A stretch of 64,000 nt of DNA from Taibaiella helva (GCF_003545695.1 NZ_QUZZ01000002.1:310001-374000); one strand, 5' to 3'. Positions 9,413 to 18,539 are shown, counted from the stretch's first letter. The notes: generated by a model not told the origin, from the sequence alone. Numbers and translations: made by a program.

Positions 9413-10186
9413 ATGAATAAGTATATCGGATCTTATCGATGGAAGCAGATACGGAGCACTATAGGCTTTGCCGGGATCAGGCTGCTCAATACACCTTTCC
9501 GTGGTTGGGCAAGGCTGAGGGGAAGCGCCTACCAGGTAGTGATACCCGCCAACACGTACGCCCCATGGCTGAAAGATGCTGCGTTCTCGTATATTTTCAG
9601 GAAGGTGAAGCCCGATTCGCTGATCAACCTATACCAGGCATGGGAGCTCTGGACACTGGCGGGTGATCTTGAAAAAGTTCCCGGCGATATCCTGGAGGTA
9701 GGCGTATGGCGGGGCAGTACAAGCATTATTATGGGCACCCGGCTTAAGATCGCCGGCTCTTTAAAGAAAATCTATGCCTGCGACACCTTTGAGGGAGTAG
9801 TGAAAGCTTCGGGGCCCAATGATAATTTTTACAAAGGAGGAGAACATAAAGATACCTCTCTTGAGCTGGTTGACCGCCTGATCGGTGAAGCCGGCCTGGA
9901 CAATATTCACCTGCTCCGTGGCATTTTCCCCGATGATACAGGAGATGAGATCGCCGGGAAACGATTTGCCCTTTGTCATATCGATGTAGATGCCTATGAA
10001 TCGGCCCGGTCGGTGCTGGAGTGGGTATGGCCCCGGCTGCATATCGGCGGGGTGGTTGTTTTCAGCGATTACGGTTTTCCCATTACACAAGGGATCACAC
10101 AACTTGTCAATGAATGCTACAGCGAGCAGGATCGCATTATTCTGCATAACCTGAACGGAAACGGTATCCTGATCAGGATCAAATAA
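9413..10186 (+). CDS. TylF/MycF-like class I SAM-dependent methyltransferase
   Basis: A 257-residue class I methyltransferase related to the macrocin O-methyltransferase (TylF) family that acts on sugar hydroxyls. Seen: the SAM-binding motif I GDILEVGVWRGSTSI, an acidic strand end YACDTFEG, and CHIDVDAYESARSVLEWVWPRL, where the metal-binding Asp of this family lies, followed by GGVVVFSDYG. The ATG at 9413 has an AGGA-like element just upstream, and the conserved sequence begins soon after it. A glycosyltransferase is encoded convergently downstream, so surface glycan modification is a possible but unproven role. Confidence 0.85.
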   Translation: MNKYIGSYRWKQIRSTIGFAGIRLLNTPFRGWARLRGSAYQVVIPANTYAPWLKDAAFSYIFRKVKPDSLINLYQAWELWTLAGDLEKVPGDILEVGVWRGSTSIIMGTRLKIAGSLKKIYACDTFEGVVKASGPNDNFYKGGEHKDTSLELVDRLIGEAGLDNIHLLRGIFPDDTGDEIAGKRFALCHIDVDAYESARSVLEWVWPRLHIGGVVVFSDYGFPITQGITQLVNECYSEQDRIILHNLNGNGILIRIK

Positions 10187-10215
10187 AGCGGCCTTGTTTG
10201 TCCCGGCTTTGCAAG

Positions 10216-11364
10216 TTACTTTACTTTTCTTCCCTTCCATTGATAGCTCCCAAACTTGCCCAGGAAGCCGGCGAGGATAATGTAGAGGATGTGTAGCGGC
10301 TGTAACAGCGGGAACCACAGCAGCTCCTTCTTCTTATGGTAAAAGGCGGCTACAGGAACCAGGAAGAGCAGCTCCACCAGCGTTTTCGCGACGAGCAGCG
10401 CCAGCAGCCACAGCCAGCAATCCCTGTTGTAGAAGCCGGCGACCGCCAGCGCAATAAAGCTGCAATTGAAGAAGTACACCAGGGCCAGGATCAGCGTCAG
10501 CTTTTTATCATCATACTTATCCGCCTTCGAAGACCAGCGGATGCGTTGATTGAGGAAGCTGCGCCAGCCGGGCTGCGCGGGTGTGGTAACAATAGCTGTG
10601 GCCTCTTTAAGATAGCCTATGCCCTGCGGATAATGCTGCTGTATTTTGTACATCAGCATCATATCATCTCCCGAGGCGATGTGGTCGATCCCCTTGTACC
10701 CGTCAACTGCGGTATAGGCGGCTTTGCGGAAAGCAAGATTGGCGCCGTTGCACATATTGCCCAGCTTCAATGCGGCTGATGCGGCCGTAATACCTTGCAT
10801 GGTCATGAAGTCGAGCGACTGGAAATAATATAGTATGTCGCGCCGGCCGGGTGGGGTAAAGGAAACCGGCGCCGCCAGGAACTGCAGGCTGTCCTGCTGC
10901 ATCGCATCGCTCATCCTTGCCAGCCAGCCGGGAGAAGTTGTGCAATCGGCGTCGGTCGTTACGATCCATTCGCCCTGTGCCGCGCCTATGGCCAGCTCCA
11001 GCGCTTTCTTTTTATAGGAATTGAGCCGTTCGGTCCTGGAAAGGTATTGCTCCAGGCGCAGCACCCGTCCGCGTCCGTTGCCCAACAGTGAGGCAGCAAT
11101 GGCTGCAGTATCATCGGTCGAAAAATCGTCGATCACCAATATTTCCAGCTTACCTGCAGGGTAGGGCTGCTCCAGTATGGAGCGCAGGCAGAAACCGATA
11201 CTATCCGCTTCATTGCGGGCCGGAATAATAATGGAAATGCGGGGTGGGGCGCCACTTCCGGCGCCGGGCGACATCTTCCCTGCACGCTGCCAGCCGCGGG
11301 CGTAGACCAGCATCAGCAAAGTGTAGGCCAGGAAAAGTATTGCGGAAATAATGATTAATGTCAT
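10216..11364 (-). CDS. Membrane glycosyltransferase, family 2
   Basis: A 382-residue family 2 (GT-A) glycosyltransferase. It has one N-terminal membrane helix (about residues 2-22), a catalytic domain with SIIIPARNEADSIGFCL, a VIDDFSTDDT nucleotide-sugar segment and the TTDADC (DxD-type) metal site. The acceptor region ends in NQRIRWSSKADKYDDKK, a Q/RxxRW signature of processive-like enzymes. Two to three membrane helices follow at the C-terminus. It resembles enzymes that extend lipid-linked or exported polysaccharide. No polysaccharide cluster is present around it. Confidence 0.9.
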   Translation of the reverse strand: MTLIIISAILFLAYTLLMLVYARGWQRAGKMSPGAGSGAPPRISIIIPARNEADSIGFCLRSILEQPYPAGKLEILVIDDFSTDDTAAIAASLLGNGRGRVLRLEQYLSRTERLNSYKKKALELAIGAAQGEWIVTTDADCTTSPGWLARMSDAMQQDSLQFLAAPVSFTPPGRRDILYYFQSLDFMTMQGITAASAALKLGNMCNGANLAFRKAAYTAVDGYKGIDHIASGDDMMLMYKIQQHYPQGIGYLKEATAIVTTPAQPGWRSFLNQRIRWSSKADKYDDKKLTLILALVYFFNCSFIALAVAGFYNRDCWLWLLALLVAKTLVELLFLVPVAAFYHKKKELLWFPLLQPLHILYIILAGFLGKFGSYQWKGRKVK

Positions 11365-11471
11365 CGAATCGCTGAGGGCTGGTTCTTGTCAGTCGGGCAG
11401 GGCCTTACCGGTGGCGAAAAAACTCAACTTTTTTTGAATTAAACACTATCTTCGCCAAAATTTTTTGAAAA

Positions 11472-12692
11472 ATGAATCTTCACGAATATCAGGCAAAAGA
11501 ACTTTTAAAGCAATATAATGTTCCCACGCAGGAAGGTATCGCTGTACACAACGTAGACGAAGCGGTGAATGCTTACAAGCAGATCGCTGTGGATACCGGC
11601 AGTAAATTTGCCGTAGTTAAGGCGCAGATCCATGCCGGCGGCCGCGGTAAAGGCACTATGAAAGAAGTGCCTTTACAGCACGGTGTACAGGTTGTGAAAA
11701 GTGCTGATGATGTGGAAACCGTTGCCAAGAATATCCTGGGCAATACCCTGGTCACCATCCAGACCGGCGAAGCGGGTAAGAAAGTGAACAAGATCCTGAT
11801 CGCACAGGACATGTATTACGACGGACCCAGCGAACGTAAAGAATTTTATCTCTCCATCCTGCTCGATCGCGCTAAAAAGCAAAACGTGATCATGTACAGC
11901 ACCGAAGGTGGTATGGATATTGAAGAAGTAGCGCACAGCACTCCTGAAAAAATATACAAAGAGTGGGTTAAGCCCGGCTACAGCCTGCAGGGCTTCCAGG
12001 CGCGCAACATAGCGTTTAACCTGGGCCTCAGCGGCGAAGCGCACAAGAACATGGTAAAGTTTGTAACGAACCTGTACAATGCTTATATCGGTCTCGATTG
12101 CGCTATGCTCGAGATCAATCCCCTGTTCAAATCTTCTGATGACAAGATCATCGCAGTAGACTGTAAGATGGGCCTGGATGAAAACGCGCTGATCCGTCAC
12201 AAGAACCTGGTAGACCTGCGCGACAAATCGGAAGAAGATCCTACCGAAGTGGAAGCCGGAGAGCATAACCTCAACTATGTAAAGCTGGACGGTAACGTGG
12301 GCTGCATGGTGAATGGCGCAGGCCTTGCGATGGCAACCATGGACATGATCAAGCTGGCCGGCGGCGAGCCTGCCAACTTCCTGGATGTAGGCGGTACGGC
12401 CAATGCGCAGACAGTAGAAGCCGGTTTTCGTATCATTATGAAGGACCCTAATGTGAAAGCCATCCTGATCAATATCTTCGGAGGTATCGTACGTTGCGAC
12501 CGTGTAGCAGCGGGTGTTATAGAGGCTTATAAAAATATGGGTACCATCAATATTCCCATCATTGTGCGCCTGCAGGGTACCAATGCCGAAGAGGCTAAAA
12601 AGCTGATCGAGGAAAGCGGGTTGCAGGTGCAATCGGCAATCCTGTTGAGCGAAGCAGCCGACCTGGTACAGAAGGCGGTAAGCGGAAACTAA
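11472..12692 (+). CDS. sucC: Succinyl-CoA synthetase (ADP-forming), beta subunit
   Basis: The TCA-cycle enzyme subunit that binds nucleotide in an ATP-grasp fold and forms succinate plus ATP with the SucD alpha subunit. It has 406 residues, slightly longer than the E. coli protein. Motifs seen: the MNLHEYQAKELLKQYNVP start, the glycine-rich HAGGRGKG loop, LEINPL and the C-terminal NIFGGIVRCD. sucD is not next to it. The gene is monocistronic and closes with a strong terminator. It connects to the mutase in this window, since succinyl-CoA is the mutase product. Confidence 0.97.
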   Translation: MNLHEYQAKELLKQYNVPTQEGIAVHNVDEAVNAYKQIAVDTGSKFAVVKAQIHAGGRGKGTMKEVPLQHGVQVVKSADDVETVAKNILGNTLVTIQTGEAGKKVNKILIAQDMYYDGPSERKEFYLSILLDRAKKQNVIMYSTEGGMDIEEVAHSTPEKIYKEWVKPGYSLQGFQARNIAFNLGLSGEAHKNMVKFVTNLYNAYIGLDCAMLEINPLFKSSDDKIIAVDCKMGLDENALIRHKNLVDLRDKSEEDPTEVEAGEHNLNYVKLDGNVGCMVNGAGLAMATMDMIKLAGGEPANFLDVGGTANAQTVEAGFRIIMKDPNVKAILINIFGGIVRCDRVAAGVIEAYKNMGTINIPIIVRLQGTNAEEAKKLIEESGLQVQSAILLSEAADLVQKAVSGN

Positions 12693-12713
12693 GAAAATAT
12701 TGATTTATTATAT

Positions 12714-12746
12714 GGAAAAACAGCGCTATTTGCGCTGTTTTTTTTA
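12714..12746 (+). terminator. Intrinsic terminator of sucC
   Basis: CAGCGC (12721-12726) pairs with GCGCTG (12732-12737), extended by flanking A and T runs, and is followed by eight or more T. It lies 20 bases past the sucC stop. Confidence 0.93.
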
Positions 12747-12871
12747 TTGAAAAATACCCCCTTCGGGGGGAGAAAAATACCTCAATGTTATAGAAAAACC
12801 AGGTTTTTACCTGTGTGATTACCAAATGTTTGCCTCTTTGGAAATCTGACTAAACTTTTACAACAAATTAA

Positions 12872-12902
12872 TTTGATTGCAAACCGAACTTCATTATTTT
12901 TG
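12872..12902 (+). promoter_or_regulatory. Bacteroidota-type promoter of the DUF3276 gene
   Basis: TTTG at 12872-12875, then 19 bases, then TATTTTTG at 12895-12902. This is an exact match to the TTTG-N19-TAnnTTTG arrangement. The predicted transcript starts near 12907, about 34 bases before the GTG start. Confidence 0.85.
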
Positions 12903-12940
12903 CCACTCTAAAATTTACTCACTCATTAAAAATTCGACCT

Positions 12941-13369
12941 GTGGCGTACGACAACAACAAATCATTTGATGACAAACGGAATACTGAGAGCATTTTCAGT
13001 AAACGGATCAAGGCCGGCAAAAGAAGAACTTATTTCTTCGATGTGCGCGAAACCCGTGGCAGCGACTATTTCATCACCATTACCGAGAGTAAGAAGCGTT
13101 TTAATGATGATGGGTACGATCGTCACAAAATGTTTATTTACAAGGAAGATTTTAATAAATTCCTGGCGGCATTGACGGAGACGGTGGATTATGTGAAGAC
13201 CGAGCTGATGCCTGATTTCGATTTCGATGCGTTCAACCACGACGATAGTGAAGAAGGCCGCGAATACAGCAGCGAAGCGGTAGCGGTAACTGTTGAGGCA
13301 GAAGCCCCGGTGGCCGATGCAGCACCTGTTGATACCGACGATTCCGGGATGGATGCCTGGAAGATCTGA
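12941..13369 (+). CDS. DUF3276 (PUR-alpha-like) nucleic-acid-binding protein
   Basis: A 142-residue protein of the DUF3276 family, a Bacteroidota group with a PUR-alpha-like nucleic-acid-binding fold. The conserved core FSKRIKAGKRRTYFFDVRETRGSDYFITITESKK lies at residues 20-55, and a second strand set IYKEDFNKFLAALTETVDYVK follows. The last 40 residues are an acidic, alanine-rich low-complexity tail. Translation starts at GTG. It has its own consensus promoter and its own terminator, as expected for an abundant housekeeping protein. Its exact role in the cell is unknown. Confidence 0.9.
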   Translation: MAYDNNKSFDDKRNTESIFSKRIKAGKRRTYFFDVRETRGSDYFITITESKKRFNDDGYDRHKMFIYKEDFNKFLAALTETVDYVKTELMPDFDFDAFNHDDSEEGREYSSEAVAVTVEAEAPVADAAPVDTDDSGMDAWKI

Positions 13370-13387
13370 TGAACTTTACACAACATT

Positions 13388-13419
13388 AAAAAGCGTTCTT
13401 CTCAGGGGAACGCTTTTTT
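13388..13419 (+). terminator. Intrinsic terminator of the DUF3276 gene
   Basis: AAAAAGCGTTC (13388-13398) pairs with GAACGCTTTTTT (13408-13419), ending in a T run. Confidence 0.92.
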
Positions 13420-13503
13420 GTTTCCGGTACCTTTTAATGGTCAGTCATTTGTAAAAAAAATACGGATCGTAAAAATTTTTTATTTTTTATTTTGAATTAT
13501 CCC

Positions 13504-13511
13504 TACCTTTG
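13504..13511 (+). promoter_or_regulatory. -7 box upstream of the PhaE-like gene
   Basis: TACCTTTG matches TAnnTTTG. A TTTG lies only 9 bases upstream, which is not normal -33 spacing, so the -33 part is uncertain. A leader of about 180 bases separates the box from the start codon. That leader is AT-rich, and I saw no clear structure in it. Confidence 0.55.
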
Positions 13512-13693
13512 CGCCCTGAAAAACGGATCTCTTTATTGGAAAGGCCGGTAGGTAGGCGTAGACACAGGTGTTTTTTTTCTTTAATGATTTAGTGATATAA
13601 TGGTAACAGGCCATTAAGGAATACAAATCTAATTTTGCCTGTATTAAGGCGAACAATCAACTCAGGTTTCTCAAAAACTTAAATACATTTAAC

Positions 13694-15223
13694 ATGGCTA
13701 CAAATGGCAAAAATTTTGTGGAATCCGTACTGGAAGCACAAAAGAATCTGGTAGACAATATGGTTGAAAACACCAAGAAAGTTACCAATGGCAATAACTT
13801 TATCAATGAAGCCATCGATAAAGGAACAGAGTCTTACAAGAAATGGATCGAGCAGCAGAAAAATGCCTTCAGCGGTGTAACGGAAAAAGCGGAAGAGGTA
13901 AAAGAAACAGCAAAAGAAAATATCAATAAGGCAAACGAGTTTAACCAGAACTGGCTGAACAACCAGATAAACTGGGCTAAGCAGGCCTGGGAAATGAACC
14001 AGAACTTCATTAAAAACAACTTGCCCAACGCCGATACGTTTAAAGCCAATACCAATCCTGCCGACTGGTTCAATACCATGACCAACGGCTGGAACAACAT
14101 GACCAACAACTGGAGCAATATGTTCAGCTGGATGAAGCAGGCCAACCAGGCCAGCCAGTTCCAGAACCAATGGAACAATATGCTGCAGCAGTTTGCACCG
14201 GCCAATGCTGCAGAAACCTTCAAAAAGGCGACTGAGAGCTTCTCCAGCCTGTTCAACCAATACAACGAGCTGCTGAGCAATTCTTTTGCCGATATGCAGA
14301 AGAACATGCACAACGCTACCACACAGGATGTGTACAGCAATATGGTGAATGTTGCCGGAAGCTTCGGTAAATTTGCCGAGCTGTGGGCGCCTTTCTGGAA
14401 GTCCCTGCAGGAAAACAGCTTCAACGCCGATCAGTTCAAGAAAGCATTCAATGCCGAGGCTTATAAAGAAATGCTGGACAAGTTTTTCGGCTTCATGCCC
14501 GACAATGGCCGCGAGTATATGCAGCAAGCTACCGAATGGTGGAACAACGGCATGAAGAGCTTTGCCGAAATGAGCAAAGGCGGCTATAGCAACGGTCGCG
14601 AGTTCATGAACGGCATGAATCCTTTCGGCCAGGTAAACGTATTTGAGCAAATGCTGAGCGGTTACCAGGCACTGCAGCAGAACTTCCAGCATGCAGTTTC
14701 GCCTATCGCCAAAATGGTTACCCCCAGCCAGTTCACCAAGAACGCAGCAGAGTGGGCCGAGATCGCCGACCGCCTGGCTATCTTCAATATCAAGAATGCA
14801 GAAATGCAGTATATGGTATACCAGCAGGGCAGCAAAGTGATGGACAAGCTGGTAGAGAACATTACCAACAAGGTAGAGAACGGTACTGAGATCAACAGCA
14901 TGACTGCCCTGTACCAGGAATGGCTGAACATCAGCGATAAGGTTTATGTAGAGCTTTTCGAAAGCGACGACTACAGCAAGCTGATGGCTGAAGTAAGCGC
15001 CCTGCAACTGAAGCTGCGCAAGGAAATGGACCTGCAGGCCGAGAAAATGCTGGGTGGTTTTCCCGTGGCTACCCGCAGCGAAATGGATGAGCTGTACAAG
15101 GTGATCTATGATCTGAAAAAAGAAGTGCGCCAGCTGGAAAAGATGCTGGACATCGATTCGGAAGAGAACGCTGCTGAAGAAGTTAAGCCCACTCCCCGGA
15201 AAGCTGCTGCTAAAAAAGCATAA
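13694..15223 (+). CDS. PhaE-like polyhydroxyalkanoate synthase subunit / phasin-like protein
   Basis: A 509-residue, strongly helical protein rich in Asn, Trp, Met and Gln. Residues 1-130 look phasin-like (VLEAQKNLVDNMVENTKK, IEQQKNAFSGVTEKAEEVKE). The C-terminal part has the arrangement of PhaE, the non-catalytic subunit of class III PHA synthase: WLNISDKVYVELFESDDYSKL, then GGFPVATRSEMDELYKVIYDL and KKEVRQLEKML (about residues 410-480). A Lys/Ala tail (RKAAAKKA) ends it, as in DNA- or granule-binding phasins. No phaC lies in the window. A granule-associated role is inferred from PhaE resemblance only; the length is greater than a typical PhaE of about 350 residues. Confidence 0.72.
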   Translation: MATNGKNFVESVLEAQKNLVDNMVENTKKVTNGNNFINEAIDKGTESYKKWIEQQKNAFSGVTEKAEEVKETAKENINKANEFNQNWLNNQINWAKQAWEMNQNFIKNNLPNADTFKANTNPADWFNTMTNGWNNMTNNWSNMFSWMKQANQASQFQNQWNNMLQQFAPANAAETFKKATESFSSLFNQYNELLSNSFADMQKNMHNATTQDVYSNMVNVAGSFGKFAELWAPFWKSLQENSFNADQFKKAFNAEAYKEMLDKFFGFMPDNGREYMQQATEWWNNGMKSFAEMSKGGYSNGREFMNGMNPFGQVNVFEQMLSGYQALQQNFQHAVSPIAKMVTPSQFTKNAAEWAEIADRLAIFNIKNAEMQYMVYQQGSKVMDKLVENITNKVENGTEINSMTALYQEWLNISDKVYVELFESDDYSKLMAEVSALQLKLRKEMDLQAEKMLGGFPVATRSEMDELYKVIYDLKKEVRQLEKMLDIDSEENAAEEVKPTPRKAAAKKA

Positions 15224-15290
15224 ACAAACAATCGTTTCGTTGTAGTGGCGTAGCATTGTTATATCGCTCTATGACGATGATATAAAACCC

Positions 15291-15389
15291 AAATCCCGGT
15301 CCGAAAGGCCGGGATTTGTCGTATTGCTATATCGTTACTACGAAAAATATTATAAAACCAATCCCGGCTCCTTGTGGCCGGGATTTTTT
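15291..15389 (+). terminator. Duplicated tandem terminator after the PhaE-like gene
   Basis: Two related hairpins. AAATCCCGG (15291-15299) pairs with CCGGGATTT (15309-15317). AATCCCGGC (15360-15368) pairs with GCCGGGATT (15377-15385), followed by a T run. The about 40 bases before each hairpin also match (ATTG-TATATCG ... TATAAAACC), so a unit of about 70 bases has been duplicated. Confidence 0.88.
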
Positions 15390-15689
15390 ATGGCTGTTCT
15401 TATAAGCGATTATCGATAGCTGATTTTATTGCTATGCATGCTATGCGCCATATATGTATCCTCCTGGGTTTTGGATGCAAACAGGGCCATTATTTGGAAA
15501 TTTATAAACAGTAAAAAAAGAGTAACTTGTTAAATGTTTAAATGCTGTCCTTTAAATAGGATCGGTGTTTTTTTATGATTTTTTTTTAGTTAAAGAGAAA
15601 TCAACCCCCGAATTCATTTGTTAAGTTTAAAAATAGAAAAATGCATAAAAAAGGAATATAAATGCACGATAATGGCTTTTTTTCGATTG
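15390..15689. other. AT-rich intergenic stretch
   Basis: About 300 AT-rich bases with homopolymer A and T runs and no convincing reading frame. A TTGTTAAGTTTA string at 15619-15630 is also present, with one change, at 18779-18790 upstream of the paralogous gene, so both probably carry the same type of promoter. Confidence 0.5.
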
Positions 15690-15721
15690 AGGGGACCGCC
15701 GAAAACCTATTCAGAGTAGGC
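15690..15721 (+). promoter_or_regulatory. Candidate structured 5' UTR element, copy 1
   Basis: A conserved block AGGGG, then GCCGAAAACC, then TTCAGAGTAGGC, placed 16 bases before the ATG of the following T9SS gene. GCC (15698-15700) can pair with GGC (15719-15721). AGG (15690-15692) can pair with CCT (15706-15708), giving an H-type pseudoknot layout. CCTA/TAGG is an alternative hairpin. It matches copy 2 at 18840-18875 much better than the surrounding bases do. Confidence 0.5.
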
Positions 15722-15737
15722 AATATAAAACCAAAGT

Positions 15738-18539
15738 ATGATGAAGAGTTTTACAAAGTATGGCTGTCTGCTGACGCTGGGCCTGCTGGGAGCGGGCTTC
15801 GGCACCTTTGCACAGGCGCCGGCCAATGATGATTGTTCTGGAGCCGTAAGTCTTACTGTAGGTACTACCTGCACGCCGGTAAACGGGACCACGACAAATG
15901 CCACAGGATCGACCGGCATACCGGATCCCGGTTGCGGCGCCGGCAGCAGCGGCTGGGACGATGATGTGTGGTATAGCTTTACGCCGGCTGCCGGTCAGAC
16001 TACAGTCAATATTGCCTTCACTTCTATCAGCGGAGAGGATGATATGGTGGCCCAGCTGTACACGTCCAGCACAGGCGATTGCAACGGCAATTTTGCTTTG
16101 GCGGATTGCAGCGACGATGACAACGGTTCGATGCCCGGATTCAGCTTAATCACCGTAACACCGGGTACCACTTATTACATCAGGGTATTCACTTACGCTA
16201 CCGGCGCCAGCGGAGATTTTTCCGTTTGTGTTTCCGTACCGCCGCCGCCGCCGGCCAATGACGATTGCGCCGGAGCTGTAGCACTCACGGCTTCCGCCAC
16301 CATAACCTGCGGCGGTGTGGTGAGTGGTACTACGGAAAGCGCAACCCATTCCAATGAAACGGCTTCAAGCGCAAACGATGGCGGCACCAACGATGATGTA
16401 TGGTATACATTTGTGGCCTCGGGAAGCACACAGAAGATCACGCTGAGCAATCTTAACGGTCCGGCCACCGACATGTCCATGGCCGTGTACAGCGGCAGCT
16501 GCGGCACGCTCACGGAAATTCAGTACAGCGATCCCGAAACAATGGTCGTAAGCGGCCTCACTGCGGGAACGACTTATTACCTGCGGGTGTGGACTTATAG
16601 CGATGCTGCCGGCGACTATGCCAGCTTCGATGTTTGCGTCACCAATGCGATCCCGCCCGCCAACGACAATTGCACGAATGCCGTGGCCATTACCCCTTCC
16701 ACATTGGTCTGTACACCGGTAAGCGGCACCACAGAAAATGCCACCCATTCCAACGAGGTCGCTTCAAGTGCAAATGATAATGGTACCGACGATGATGTAT
16801 GGTATTCATTCGTAGCTTCAGCCAGCAGCCAGATTATTGACCTCACCAATATCAACGGCAGTACTGATATGTCGATGGCCGTGTACAGCGGCAGCTGTGG
16901 CGCGCTTACGGAGATACAGTACAGCGATCCGGAAACGATGACCGTTGCCGGCCTCACAGCCGGAACGACCTACTACCTCAGGGTATGGACCTATAGCAGC
17001 ACCGCGGGTAACTATGCCAGCTTTGACGTTTGTATCCTGGCCCCGCCGCCACCTGTGACCAACGATCTGCCGGCCGATGCCATTACCGTTCCTGTGGATC
17101 AACCCTGTTCCACCCCTTATTATAACAATGGCGCTACTGTTGCGACAGGAGAGCCCGGAGCCCTCTGCACCGGCGCTGCTGAAAATTATGCTACGGTGTG
17201 GTTTAAGTTCACTGCGCCCGCTTCAGGAGCGGTAAGGATTACTACCGACTTTGCAGGCTACCTGCTCGAGGACACCCGGATTGCCTTGTTCAGCGTAGGA
17301 AATGTAGCAGACTACAGCACTTTCCAATCGCTGGCCTGCGATGAGGATAATGGCGTGCTGGGCGATGGCTACAATTCTGTTCTTTATGCCACCGGCCTTA
17401 CTGCAGGCGCCGACTACTACATTGTGGTTGACCAGTATGATAATTCCACTGCAGCAGGTACCTTCTGCCTGGAGGTCAGCACGCTTACCGATGCTATGCT
17501 GCCTGCTGCCGGCGCCTGTACAGAAGGGCAGAGTAATTTTGCCAGCGATGAATACAAAGGCTGGGTTTCCCTGGTTGATGAGGATGGTAAGCTGATTGCG
17601 AATGTAAAACCTAATGCAGCGACTACGAGCCTGGTAAATTATAGTATAACCCCTTCGTTCAGCATTCACCAGGGTTCGTTACGGCAGGATGCGAACGGCC
17701 TCGCTTACCTCAACCGCAACAGCTTTTATGAAGCTTCCCTGGAAGATGTCAATGGCAATCAGCTGCCTGGCGCCAATATGGATCTGCAGCTCTTCTTTAC
17801 AAGCGCCGAGCTTATGTCGCTGGGAACACCGCTTTCCGGCCTGAATGTAACGCATAGCCCTGGGGTGGCCTGTTCCGAAAATGCAACCGGTGATGGCAGC
17901 CAGACGGCGCTGATCGCTTCCGGGAACGGCAGTTCAGGAAATGCTTCCTGGATCAATATTACGACACCGGGTTTCTCCAATTTTTACCTGATGAACGGCA
18001 CAACACCGCTACCCATTGACCTGAAATCCATTACTGCCGCCAATGCCGGCAGCAGCAACCGTGTCGACTGGAGCACGGCAAAAGAAGATGCCGGCGAATA
18101 CTTTGAGCTGGAACGCAGCGCCGACAGTAAGACGTTCCGCTTCTTAGCTAAGGTGAACGGTAAAGGCGCTGCAGCCGAATATACTTATTGGGATCAAGCG
18201 CCGTTGGCGGGAACCAGCTATTACCGCCTGAAGATGGTGAATAATGACGGCAAGGTTGTGTATTCGAAGGTGGTGTCTGCTACGGTAACCGATAAGGCGG
18301 GCTTCAGCTTCAGGGTATCGCCCAACCCGGTGCAGCATACGGTGAACGTAAGCCTGAAGGGCGACCGTGCCGCTAATGCTACACTCGTTTTAACCGACGT
18401 AACCGGTAAGACGCTCCGTACGTACACGGTAAGCGGTGAAGAGATCAGCATGGACATGAGCAGCCTGTCGCAGGGGCTGTACCTGCTGCGCTATACCGAC
18501 GACAACCGTAAGGAAACGCTGAAGATCAGCAAACAATAA
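15738..18539 (+). CDS. Secreted T9SS cargo protein with four PPC-like repeats
   Basis: A 933-residue surface or secreted protein. Residues 1-26 are a signal peptide ending in AQA. Four beta-sandwich modules of about 130-140 residues follow (about 27-168, 169-305, 306-435 and 437-580). Each starts with an ANDDC-like motif, has DDVWYSF or VWFKF in the middle and ends with GTTYYLRV plus a Cys. Modules 2 and 3 are nearly identical. A region with LPIDLKSI and ELERSADSKTF leads into the C-terminal type A sorting domain (SPNPVQHTVNVSLKG ... GLYLLRY ... LKISKQ). The adhesive or binding target is unknown. Its paralogue follows directly. Confidence 0.88.
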   Translation: MMKSFTKYGCLLTLGLLGAGFGTFAQAPANDDCSGAVSLTVGTTCTPVNGTTTNATGSTGIPDPGCGAGSSGWDDDVWYSFTPAAGQTTVNIAFTSISGEDDMVAQLYTSSTGDCNGNFALADCSDDDNGSMPGFSLITVTPGTTYYIRVFTYATGASGDFSVCVSVPPPPPANDDCAGAVALTASATITCGGVVSGTTESATHSNETASSANDGGTNDDVWYTFVASGSTQKITLSNLNGPATDMSMAVYSGSCGTLTEIQYSDPETMVVSGLTAGTTYYLRVWTYSDAAGDYASFDVCVTNAIPPANDNCTNAVAITPSTLVCTPVSGTTENATHSNEVASSANDNGTDDDVWYSFVASASSQIIDLTNINGSTDMSMAVYSGSCGALTEIQYSDPETMTVAGLTAGTTYYLRVWTYSSTAGNYASFDVCILAPPPPVTNDLPADAITVPVDQPCSTPYYNNGATVATGEPGALCTGAAENYATVWFKFTAPASGAVRITTDFAGYLLEDTRIALFSVGNVADYSTFQSLACDEDNGVLGDGYNSVLYATGLTAGADYYIVVDQYDNSTAAGTFCLEVSTLTDAMLPAAGACTEGQSNFASDEYKGWVSLVDEDGKLIANVKPNAATTSLVNYSITPSFSIHQGSLRQDANGLAYLNRNSFYEASLEDVNGNQLPGANMDLQLFFTSAELMSLGTPLSGLNVTHSPGVACSENATGDGSQTALIASGNGSSGNASWINITTPGFSNFYLMNGTTPLPIDLKSITAANAGSSNRVDWSTAKEDAGEYFELERSADSKTFRFLAKVNGKGAAAEYTYWDQAPLAGTSYYRLKMVNNDGKVVYSKVVSATVTDKAGFSFRVSPNPVQHTVNVSLKGDRAANATLVLTDVTGKTLRTYTVSGEEISMDMSSLSQGLYLLRYTDDNRKETLKISKQ
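16251..17040 (+). repeat. Internal tandem duplication of a 400-base module
   Basis: Units of about 400 bases at 16251-16650 and 16656-17040 inside the 933-residue surface protein encode near-identical beta modules (shared THSNE-ASSAND, DDVWY-FVAS, MAVYSGSCG, EIQYSDPETM). The DNA similarity is high enough to suggest recent duplication. Confidence 0.85.

Noticed and set aside
12759-12774. CCCCCTTCGGGGGG palindrome after sucC, considered as a REP copy
   Set aside because: The stem lacks the GCTCC or GCCCC arms and the TAC-type loop of the REP family. It may be a second, minor terminator element.
13440-13690. Riboswitch candidate in the long leader of the PhaE-like gene
   Set aside because: No conserved core or convincing stem set could be built by eye; the leader is AT-rich without phased complementarity.
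13679-15256. Long minus-strand open frame of 525 codons opposite the PhaE-like gene
   Set aside because: It is created by the codon bias of the plus-strand gene. The translation is hydrophobic and His-rich without domains, and no promoter or terminator fits that direction.
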